Shown here piece by piece: positions 44,604 through 51,773 of a stretch of DNA of 64,000 bases. Position 1 is the stretch's first letter. The number at the start of each line of letters is the position of its first letter. Origin of the DNA: Ascidiaceihabitans sp034111945. Its GTDB lineage: Bacteria; Pseudomonadota; Alphaproteobacteria; Rhodobacterales; Rhodobacteraceae. The stretch is taken from positions 56,114 to 120,113 of the forward strand of contig JBLHSG010000011.1 of the NCBI GenBank assembly GCA_047626725.1, given 5' to 3'. The position numbers and the translations under genes are program-made. The notes beneath the pieces are model-generated. The model was not told where the DNA came from. It made no database searches and saw nothing but the letters and a program-made list of their open reading frames with translations.

Positions 44604-45902
44604 ATGCCATCACAACACCCCGCTTCGAAACATTCGCGTATCGCGGTCATCGGAGCCGGCATTTCAGGGATGGGGGCTGCGTACCACCTTGGCTCACATT
44701 CTCAGGTTACGCTGTTTGAAACAGAATCCCGTTTGGGTGGTCACGCGCGCACAAAGATGGCGGGAAAGCGTGGCGATCAGCCTGTAGATACCGGATTTAT
44801 CGTCTTTAATTACGCGAACTACCCGCACATGGCCGCGCTGTTTGCTGATCTGGATGTGCCAGTGATCAAATCCAACATGAGTTTTGGCGCGTCGATCGGT
44901 GGCGGTAAACTGGAATACGGGCTTGCCGGACTTGGCGCGTTGTTTGCGCAGCGATCAAACGCAGTGAACCCAAAGTTTCTAGGCATGGTCCGCGATATTT
45001 TCCGGTTTAACAAAAATGCGGTTCGCGTGGCGCAGGATCGTAGCCTAACAGTTGCCGGTTTCCTTGAGGCGCTTGGCACCGGCGAATGGTTCCGCGACTA
45101 CTACTTGTTGCCGCTGTCTGGTGCGATTTGGTCAACGCCCACGCAAAAGATCATGGATTACCCCGCGCATGCGATGATCCAGTTTTTCGAAAACCACGCC
45201 CTGCTGGGTGCGACGGGCCAACATCAGTGGTATACCGTCGATGGCGGTTCGATTGAATATGTCCGCCGTTTGGGTGACGCGATGAATTCACTAGGTGTCG
45301 ATGTGCGATTGGGGGCGGCTGTGCAATCTGTGCGGCGCACAGCAATCGGGGTCGAGGTAAAGGCATGGGGCGGCGAATGGGAAGCCTTTGACGAGGTGAT
45401 ATTCGCGACGCACTCCGACGACACATTGGCCCTGTTGGCGGACCCGAGTGCGGCTGAAAAAGCGGCCCTTGGCGCAATCAAGTATCAACCCAACGACATC
45501 GTTCTGCACGCTGATGAATCTATCATGCCAAAGCGGCGTGCGACGTGGTCCTCGTGGGTCTACACAGAGGACGAAACCACAACCAGCGATCAGATTGACC
45601 TGACCTATTGGATGAATTCGCTGCAACCGATCCCGATGGATGATCCGCATTTTGTGACGCTGAATACCAAACGCACAATCCGCGAAGATCTGATCTACGA
45701 TCAAGTCACCCTGCGCCATCCGGTCTATGATACTGCGGCCTTGGCTGCGCAGGACGTGGTAAAAACGATGAACGGCACCAGCAACACGTGGTTCACCGGC
45801 GCGTGGATGCAGCACGGATTTCACGAAGACGGATTGGCCAGCGCCGTTGTTGTGGCCGATGCAATCAAGGCCCGCACTTTGATCAAAGTCGCCGCTGAAT
45901 GA
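44604..45902 (+). CDS. FAD-dependent amine-oxidase-like oxidoreductase
   Basis: A 432-residue flavoprotein of the NAD(P)/FAD-dependent amine oxidase group. The FAD motif is VIGAGISGMGAAYHLG (15–30) with FETESRLGGHARTK after the second strand. A C-terminal FAD block is NTWFTGAWMQHGFHEDGLASA. It is first in the five-gene operon that faces rpoE. In R. sphaeroides the matching genes (RSP_1087–1091 region) belong to the core RpoE regulon, and some are needed for normal ChrR turnover or for making unusual fatty acids. Substrate here is unknown; a lipid desaturation is plausible. Confidence 0.88.
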   Translation: MPSQHPASKHSRIAVIGAGISGMGAAYHLGSHSQVTLFETESRLGGHARTKMAGKRGDQPVDTGFIVFNYANYPHMAALFADLDVPVIKSNMSFGASIGGGKLEYGLAGLGALFAQRSNAVNPKFLGMVRDIFRFNKNAVRVAQDRSLTVAGFLEALGTGEWFRDYYLLPLSGAIWSTPTQKIMDYPAHAMIQFFENHALLGATGQHQWYTVDGGSIEYVRRLGDAMNSLGVDVRLGAAVQSVRRTAIGVEVKAWGGEWEAFDEVIFATHSDDTLALLADPSAAEKAALGAIKYQPNDIVLHADESIMPKRRATWSSWVYTEDETTTSDQIDLTYWMNSLQPIPMDDPHFVTLNTKRTIREDLIYDQVTLRHPVYDTAALAAQDVVKTMNGTSNTWFTGAWMQHGFHEDGLASAVVVADAIKARTLIKVAAE

Positions 45903-46663
45903 ACGCAACAGTCGATCATATCCAAGGCCAAACCTTTCATGGTCGCAAAGGCGATGTGAAGAACGGCTTTCGCTATTCGATCGACTACGTTTTGTTGGAT
46001 GCTGACGCGGATGTACAAACCCCATCGCTGTTCGGGCGCAATGCGCGCGGCGCGATGTCGGTTCAAGACGTCGATCACGGTGGGGTGCCCAAAGACGGGC
46101 GCGGTGCAGCGTGGGCGCGCGATGTTTTGGCGACGCATCAGATCACTGGCGTTGCGCGGATCGAACTTTTGGCGCAGCCGCGCGTGCTGGGACATGTGTT
46201 TAATCCGGTCAGCTTTTGGCTATGCCGACGTTCAGATGATGATGCGATGATCGCCGTGATTGCCGAAGTTACGAACACCTTTGGCGTGCGTCATAATTAT
46301 CTGGTGCATCATCCTGATCTGCGCCCCATCGAACCAACAGATCGCTTGAGCGCGCAAAAATTCCTGCACGTGTCCCCCTTTCAACCGGTTGAGGGCGGGT
46401 ATGTGTTTCGCTTTGATATCACGCAGTCGCGCATCGGTGTCTGGATCGATTACACGCGTGGTGATGGCGGCGTTATCGCGACCCTGACTGGCCAACGTCA
46501 CGCGATCACCAACACCAGCATTCTGCGCTCGATGATCCGTCGCCCGTTCGGGTCGCGCCGCGTGCTGGGCTTGATCCATTGGCAAGCGATCAAGCTGTGG
46601 ATCAAGGGTGCCAAATTCCGGCCCAGCCCAACGCCACCAAACCGTGATGTGACACGCGGATGA
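45899..46663 (+). CDS. DUF1365 protein
   Basis: A 254-residue DUF1365 protein: VDHIQGQTFHGRKGDVKNGF, then FRYSIDYVLLD, VARIELLAQPRVLGHVFNPV with SFWLC, EVTNTFGVRHNYLV and KFLHVSPFQPVEGGYVFRF. The family always travels with the FAD oxidoreductase found just upstream, here overlapping it by 4 bases. No enzymatic activity is established. In R. sphaeroides a gene of this cluster is reported to influence ChrR turnover. No signal peptide; cytosolic or membrane-attached. Confidence 0.88.
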   Translation: MNATVDHIQGQTFHGRKGDVKNGFRYSIDYVLLDADADVQTPSLFGRNARGAMSVQDVDHGGVPKDGRGAAWARDVLATHQITGVARIELLAQPRVLGHVFNPVSFWLCRRSDDDAMIAVIAEVTNTFGVRHNYLVHHPDLRPIEPTDRLSAQKFLHVSPFQPVEGGYVFRFDITQSRIGVWIDYTRGDGGVIATLTGQRHAITNTSILRSMIRRPFGSRRVLGLIHWQAIKLWIKGAKFRPSPTPPNRDVTRG

Positions 46664-47910
46664 ACACGTCAGCAGTAGACATAAAAGCGCCAACGCGCCT
46701 GCCAGCTTACGGTGTTTTTGCAGCGCTTTTGTCGGCCGCAGGTTTGCCGATCTATATTCACGCACCTAAATTTTACGTGGACGAATACGGTGTTTCGCTG
46801 GTCGCGCTGGGTACTGTTTTATTCGTGCTGCGCCTGTTGGATGTGGTTCAGGACCCCCTGTTCGGACGTTTGTCTGAACGCTATCGGAACAATCGCAGGT
46901 CTATGGTTTTTGCGGGCTGTGTCGTGATCGCCGCGGGTATGATCGGGTTGTTCGCAGTGCCGCCGCTGTTGCCGCCTTTGATCTGGTTCGGGCTGATGCT
47001 GACGCTGGTGTTTTCGGCGTTTTCATTCCTCACGATTAACTTTTACGCCCAAGGTGTTCTCAAGGCTGATGATCTGGGAAACCAAGGCCACCTGCGTCTT
47101 GCGCGCTGGCGTGAAACCGGCGCGTTGCTGGGTGTGTGTGTTGCCGCGATTGCGCCGGTGGTTTTGGGTAACTTTATGGGCGCGCCGTTTGCAGGTTTTG
47201 CCGTGGGATTTGCGCTGCTGGCTGGCTTGTCGATTGTCATGATGCAAAACGAATGGGGCGCTGGGCACGTTCAGGCCTCCACCGGATTTGGTAGGGTTCT
47301 GCGCGACCCCATCGCACGTCGATTGCTGTTGGTTGCCATGATCAACGCGGCCCCGGTTGCCGTCAGTTCGACCCTGTTTTTGTTCTTTGTTGAAACGCGC
47401 CTTGCCGCCCCCGGTTTCGAAGGGCCGTTGCTGTTGGTCTTCTTCTTGTCGGCGGCTTGTGCGGCACCAGTTTGGAGCCACCTTGCAGAACGATTTGGCG
47501 CGAAGCCAGTTTTGTTGTCCGCCATGGCACTTTCGATTGTGTCGCTAGCATTCGCTCTGACCTTGGGGGCAGGCGATTGGGTGGCATTTGCGATAATCTG
47601 TTTGGCGTCTGGCGCGGCATTGGGCGCTGATCTGACGTTGCTGCCTGCGTTGTTTGCAACCCGGATGGCGCAGATTTCACCATCGGCGGCCGAAGGGTTT
47701 GGCCTGTGGTCGTTCGTGTCAAAATTCACGCTAGCATTTGCCGCCGTCGCGCTGTTGCCGACGCTTCAATTTGCAGGGTTTCAAAGCGGATCTCAGGACA
47801 ATCCAGAATCCGCCCTGACCATGCTGACCCTATTATACGCCGGCGTGCCTTGCGCGCTAAAAGCCATCGCTATGTTGCTGTTTGCAGCGACCAAACTAGA
47901 GGATACATAA
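46660..47910 (+). CDS. GPH-type MFS transporter
   Basis: A 416-residue transporter with 12 likely helices, of the glycoside-pentoside-hexuronide cation symporter branch of the MFS superfamily. It shows the early motif RLLDVVQDPLFGRLSERYRN between helices 2 and 3 and GHLRLARWRETGALLG in the middle. In this cluster it is unlikely to import a sugar; movement of a lipid-derived compound or export is more fitting. It overlaps the DUF1365 gene by 4 bases. Confidence 0.88.
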   Translation: MNTSAVDIKAPTRLPAYGVFAALLSAAGLPIYIHAPKFYVDEYGVSLVALGTVLFVLRLLDVVQDPLFGRLSERYRNNRRSMVFAGCVVIAAGMIGLFAVPPLLPPLIWFGLMLTLVFSAFSFLTINFYAQGVLKADDLGNQGHLRLARWRETGALLGVCVAAIAPVVLGNFMGAPFAGFAVGFALLAGLSIVMMQNEWGAGHVQASTGFGRVLRDPIARRLLLVAMINAAPVAVSSTLFLFFVETRLAAPGFEGPLLLVFFLSAACAAPVWSHLAERFGAKPVLLSAMALSIVSLAFALTLGAGDWVAFAIICLASGAALGADLTLLPALFATRMAQISPSAAEGFGLWSFVSKFTLAFAAVALLPTLQFAGFQSGSQDNPESALTMLTLLYAGVPCALKAIAMLLFAATKLEDT

Positions 47911-47913
47911 GCA

Positions 47914-48492
47914 ATGAACGAGTTTATCTGCGTGCTTGCAGGGGTGGCTATCGTGCTGCTTTTGAATTGGGCGCGTTCGCGTTACGCCAGTTTTATCGCG
48001 CAAAATCCGCAAGATTATTCCGCGGATGCCGAACAGTTCGACGTGCGCAAGCACCTGAACGGGCCGATCATTTGCGAGGGCGTCATTTATGGGCCCTTTG
48101 GCCGTGTGACCAGCCGGTTTGTCGGTGAATTCGATTGCGAATGGACAAACAACACCGGCGTGATGCGCGAAGTTTTCCACTACGATGATGGATCAAAACA
48201 GCACAGAGAATGGCAGTTGGCGATCGGCAATGATGGCCGGATCAAAGCAACGGCGTCTGATGTGGTCGGCGTCGGCACGGGCACACAAGCTGGCGGATCT
48301 GTGCAGTTAAAGTATCGCTTCCAACTGCCCAAAAGCGCGGGTGGACACATCCTGGATACGGTTGATTGGATGTATCTGGCCCCGAACGGGTCAATCGTCA
48401 ATCGGTCGCAGTTTCGCAAATTCGGGTTCAAAGTTGCAGAATTGGTCGCGACAATGCGTCCTGCAAACCAGCAAATAAAAGAGGCTGCATAA
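47914..48492 (+). CDS. DUF3833 protein
   Basis: A 192-residue DUF3833 protein with an N-terminal membrane helix (4–20) and a lipocalin-like beta domain: VRKHLNGPIICEGVIYGPFG, RVTSRFVGEFDCEW, EVFHYDDGSKQHREWQL and VDWMYLAPNGSIVNRSQFRKFG. It lacks the usual lipobox. DUF3833 proteins are thought to bind lipid-like ligands at the envelope. It sits 3 bases after the transporter gene and 2 bases before the SDR gene. Confidence 0.85.
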   Translation: MNEFICVLAGVAIVLLLNWARSRYASFIAQNPQDYSADAEQFDVRKHLNGPIICEGVIYGPFGRVTSRFVGEFDCEWTNNTGVMREVFHYDDGSKQHREWQLAIGNDGRIKATASDVVGVGTGTQAGGSVQLKYRFQLPKSAGGHILDTVDWMYLAPNGSIVNRSQFRKFGFKVAELVATMRPANQQIKEAA

Positions 48493-48494
48493 CT

Positions 48495-49223
48495 ATGGAA
48501 TGGCAAGGCAAACGCTATTGGTTGGTCGGCGCAAGCGATGGCTTGGGCAAGGCATTGGCGCACATCATGAGCAGGGCGGGCGCCGAAGTTATTGTTTCAG
48601 CCCGAGGCGAAGATAAACTAAAGGCGCTTGTCGCTGAATTGCCGGGCAAGGCAAGCTATCAAACGATAGATATTTCCGAAAACGAAAGCGTAGCCGAAGC
48701 AGCCAAAGCCGTGGGCGACATCGATGGCTTGGTCCTATTGGCGGGAGTCTATTGGCCCTTTGGCGCAAAAGACTGGAACGCGGACCAAGCGACGGCAATG
48801 GCGGACATCAATTTCACAGGATTTGTGCGCGTGCTGGGGCAGGTGGTGCCGCAGTTTGTCGAAAAAGACGCCGGTCATATTTTGATCACATCCAGCCTGA
48901 CAGGGTTCCGCGGCTTGCCTGGCAGCATCGGGTACACGGCGTCCAAAGCGGCGACGATGTCATTGGCGGAATGTATTTACGCCGACCTGCGCAAAACCGG
49001 TATCAAGGTGCAGGTCGCGAACCCGGGGTTCATCAAAACCCAGTTGACCGAAAAGAATGATTTCAAAATGCCGTTCATCATGGAAACAGATGTCGCCGCT
49101 CGCGAAATGTTTGAACACATGAATGACAGCGCCTTTAAAAAGAGCTTTCCACGATTGTTTTCGCTGGTGTTTCGAGGGTCACAATTTTTGCCAGACTGGT
49201 TGTATTACCGCGTGTTCAGCTGA
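48495..49223 (+). CDS. Short-chain dehydrogenase/reductase
   Basis: A 242-residue classical SDR. The cofactor motif GASDGLG is at 12–18, and the active site is Ser133/134, Tyr147 and Lys151 (ITSSLTGFRG, GYTASK). It probably reduces or oxidises an NAD(P)-linked hydroxyl or keto group, perhaps a fatty-acyl intermediate. It is the last gene of the RpoE-facing operon. The frame upstream of 48495 overlaps the DUF3833 gene and is discounted. Confidence 0.92.
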   Translation: MEWQGKRYWLVGASDGLGKALAHIMSRAGAEVIVSARGEDKLKALVAELPGKASYQTIDISENESVAEAAKAVGDIDGLVLLAGVYWPFGAKDWNADQATAMADINFTGFVRVLGQVVPQFVEKDAGHILITSSLTGFRGLPGSIGYTASKAATMSLAECIYADLRKTGIKVQVANPGFIKTQLTEKNDFKMPFIMETDVAAREMFEHMNDSAFKKSFPRLFSLVFRGSQFLPDWLYYRVFS

Positions 49224-49232
49224 TCCAACAGC

Positions 49233-49250
49233 GCAGCCCAAAGGGGCTGC
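49233..49250. terminator. 7-bp hairpin between the SDR and saccharopine dehydrogenase genes
   Basis: Bases 49233–49239 and 49244–49250 pair perfectly around a 4-base loop. A second outer inverted repeat (49220–49229 with 49261–49269, one bulge) encloses it. No T-tract. It lies between convergent stops and could end both transcripts. Confidence 0.55.
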
Positions 49251-49271
49251 ACGACATGGTGTTGATCAGGA

Positions 49272-50327
49272 TCAAAGGGTTTTTGTGTGTTCCTCAAAGG
49301 TGGCGTTCGCACGCCCCCAGACACCGCTGGAAAGGTCGTTCAAACTGCGCAATGACGCCAATAATTGTTGCGCGTAGTCTTCGGAACTTTCGACAGGCAA
49401 CAGTGATGGCAGGTTGTCGATTGCTGTCACGTCCAGAACCGGATCGTCATGCACGCGCAAGGCAGGTGCCGCCCAAGTTGTCGTTCGATCGTACACTTTG
49501 ATGGGTGAAAAATCGCTGTCCGGATCACAGGCGATATCGCCGATCACGGTCAGGACACGTGGATCGGTTTTTGCGCTTTTGGGTACAAAAACTGGTGTGC
49601 CGGGACGTGCGAGGATGCAGTTAAGGAAAACGTCATGTTCCAACACTTCAGGAAACGGGCCGCCGCTTGCGGTTTCGGCCATGTCCCATTTGGTCACATC
49701 GATGCCCATCGCCGCGCATAAATCTGCGGCACCCGTGCCAACACGCCCCAATGCGCCAATCACAATTGCGGTTGGGCGCGCGCGCGAGACAGCATCCAAT
49801 TCACTGCGCAAGTCATCTTGCAACGCGTCTGAACTGGGGTAGGTTTTGACAGCCCCTGCGATTTCACCACGGTTTTGTGCAGCCCAACATTTTAGCGCAA
49901 CCGCGGCCCCTGCATACCCAGCCCAATAGCCAAAGGCGGCAACGCGTCGTTCCGTTTCATCGACCAGATATTCCAAATCATACAGCGTACCGCCACCGGC
50001 CTTGAAACGCTTTAGCAGGATTTGCCCAGACGGCTGACCCTTGTACGCGTGCCCGAACAGGATGTGTTTATGGACCATTGGCGTCCCGTCTTCGGGCAGT
50101 TCTTTGAGCCCAAAAATGATCGCGTCTGCGGGGGCTGTCGGCCAGCTGTTTTCGGTAGCGATTGCACAGCCTGCATCAACGTACCCTTGGATGGGAATGG
50201 CCCGCACGGAGCTGTGTTCGACCGTGACCTTGATCCCTGATGCGATCAAATCGGCGGCACCCGCAGGCGTAATTCCAACCCGTTCTTCGTTTTCGCGTTG
50301 TTCGGCGCGCACCCACAGGTGGGTCAT
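49272..50327 (-). CDS. Saccharopine dehydrogenase (lysine-forming type, LYS1-like)
   Basis: A 351-residue protein of the saccharopine dehydrogenase (NAD+, L-lysine-forming) family. The N-terminal RAEQRENEERVGITPAGAAD is characteristic. The catalytic pair found in yeast Lys1 is seen at Lys75 (FGLKELPED) and His93 (HILFGHAYKGQ). A Rossmann domain follows (AIVIGALGRVGTGAADLC). Since the window also has dapB, lysine synthesis should run through diaminopimelate, so this enzyme more likely works in breakdown or in a related imine-reductase reaction. It overlaps the GST gene upstream by 4 bases. Confidence 0.88.
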   Translation of the reverse strand: MTHLWVRAEQRENEERVGITPAGAADLIASGIKVTVEHSSVRAIPIQGYVDAGCAIATENSWPTAPADAIIFGLKELPEDGTPMVHKHILFGHAYKGQPSGQILLKRFKAGGGTLYDLEYLVDETERRVAAFGYWAGYAGAAVALKCWAAQNRGEIAGAVKTYPSSDALQDDLRSELDAVSRARPTAIVIGALGRVGTGAADLCAAMGIDVTKWDMAETASGGPFPEVLEHDVFLNCILARPGTPVFVPKSAKTDPRVLTVIGDIACDPDSDFSPIKVYDRTTTWAAPALRVHDDPVLDVTAIDNLPSLLPVESSEDYAQQLLASLRSLNDLSSGVWGRANATFEEHTKTL

Positions 50328-50944
50328 GCTAAAACACCAGCTGCGCGGACAGATTTGACCGACGCGCGCCCTTCCATTTCATCCATAAACGCGGTGATTT
50401 TAGGGAAGGCATCCAGATCGACTCCGTCCCCTGCCAGCCACGTACAGACGGTAAACAAATAGCAATCGCCAATGCTGATCACGTCGCCAATGAACGGGCC
50501 GTTTAGACATTCATTTTCAATATAGGTCGCCGACGCAGTCATCGTTTCGGGCACCTTTGCGATCATGTCATCAAAGCTGGACTGCATCGTCGCCCAGCGA
50601 ATGCCGCGCACCTTGTGGGCGTGATTTACGTGCATCGTTGAGGCAAGATAAAACGTGACACTGCGCATTTTTGTGGCCGCAATCGGGTCACTTGGCACAA
50701 GGTTTTTATCAGGCGCAAGGGCGGCGATGTATTCCAGCAAGGCACCGGTTTCCGTTAGAATGTGATCGCCTGAAATCAGCGCAGGAACACGGCCCTTGGA
50801 ATTGATGCCAAGGTAGGCGGCGTCCATCTGCTCGCCCTTGGCGAAGTCAACTTTGGTTAACGTGTGTTCTAGCCCGGCCTCTTGCAAAGCGATGGCGACA
50901 GCGACGGAAATAGTGTTGGTTGCGAAAAACAATTGCATGAGCAA
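50324..50944 (-). CDS. Glutathione S-transferase
   Basis: A 206-residue GST. The thioredoxin-like N-terminal domain has LFFATNTISVAVAIALQEAG (a Ser/Thr rather than Tyr start motif, as in beta-like classes) and the glutathione-binding GRVPALISGDHILTETGALLEYI. The helical C-terminal domain has FIGDVISIGDCYLFTVCTWL. Substrate unknown. It lies 5 bases after the phosphatase gene and overlaps the saccharopine dehydrogenase gene. Confidence 0.9.
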   Translation of the reverse strand: MLMQLFFATNTISVAVAIALQEAGLEHTLTKVDFAKGEQMDAAYLGINSKGRVPALISGDHILTETGALLEYIAALAPDKNLVPSDPIAATKMRSVTFYLASTMHVNHAHKVRGIRWATMQSSFDDMIAKVPETMTASATYIENECLNGPFIGDVISIGDCYLFTVCTWLAGDGVDLDAFPKITAFMDEMEGRASVKSVRAAGVLA

Positions 50945-50949
50945 GTTCC

Positions 50950-51606
50950 TTAAACGTGAGTTTGCGCATGATGGCGCGCGGGCGTTTCAAGATGGGCGAT
51001 GCTGTTAAACATCACAGGCGACCAGCGCGTGCCACCGATCGGAAACAAACGGTGCATGGACGTGTTCATGATCCCTAGGGCCAGATGCGCCATGCCGTCT
51101 ATATCCAGTTTCAGATGTTGGCGCATCACCATCGATATCAGCCCGCCAGACGTGACAACCAATGCCGGCCCTTCGCCTGCTGCGATGTCGGCGATGGCAC
51201 CACTGACGCGGGTTTCGAAATCGGTGAAACTTTCTGGCGCACCTTTGATTTCGCCGGCCTGCCATGCCGCAAAAACCCGAGGCAAATGCTGGGTAAATTC
51301 CGATTGCATGGTCGGCATGGGGATGCCCTGTTCGGCCTCTAGTGCTGCGGCAAGCGTGAAGTATTCCAGCTCGTTCAGGCGGGCATCACGGGTGGGTTCA
51401 AGGCCGGTGTCCATACCATCTGCCGTTTCTATGTGACGCTGCAATGTGCCAGTATAAAGCCGCTGATGGTGTTGCAGGGTGTCCTTTAGATGCGTGCCCA
51501 ACCACCGTGCCTGTTGATGCCCCAAATCACTTAACCGATCATAGCTGGCCTCGTCTTGGGCACCTGAATTTGCCTGACCGTGGCGGATAAGGGTGATGTG
51601 GGACAT
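50950..51606 (-). CDS. Histidine phosphatase family protein
   Basis: A 218-residue phosphoglycerate-mutase-like phosphatase. The catalytic motif LIRHGQANSG gives phospho-acceptor His9, DLGHQQARWLG follows, and the second histidine is missing from the usual SHG motif, which here reads VVTSGG. The ATG at 51606 follows AGGAG by 6 bases. It leads the three-gene minus-strand operon (phosphatase, GST, saccharopine dehydrogenase). The altered second motif may lower activity. Confidence 0.85.
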   Translation of the reverse strand: MSHITLIRHGQANSGAQDEASYDRLSDLGHQQARWLGTHLKDTLQHHQRLYTGTLQRHIETADGMDTGLEPTRDARLNELEYFTLAAALEAEQGIPMPTMQSEFTQHLPRVFAAWQAGEIKGAPESFTDFETRVSGAIADIAAGEGPALVVTSGGLISMVMRQHLKLDIDGMAHLALGIMNTSMHRLFPIGGTRWSPVMFNSIAHLETPARHHAQTHV

Positions 51607-51773
51607 GGGCGCTCCTGATGCTGGTTCCTGCGTTGATACGGGATGGTGCCACGCGTCGCAATGGAGCGGATCGGAAACGACAGTGGCGTAAATTCGGCAG
51701 TGGGTGTCGGGATTGGGAGTCCTGATTTGACGATGATTCTGGTATGTGTCGCGCAATATTAGGGAGACGCAGG

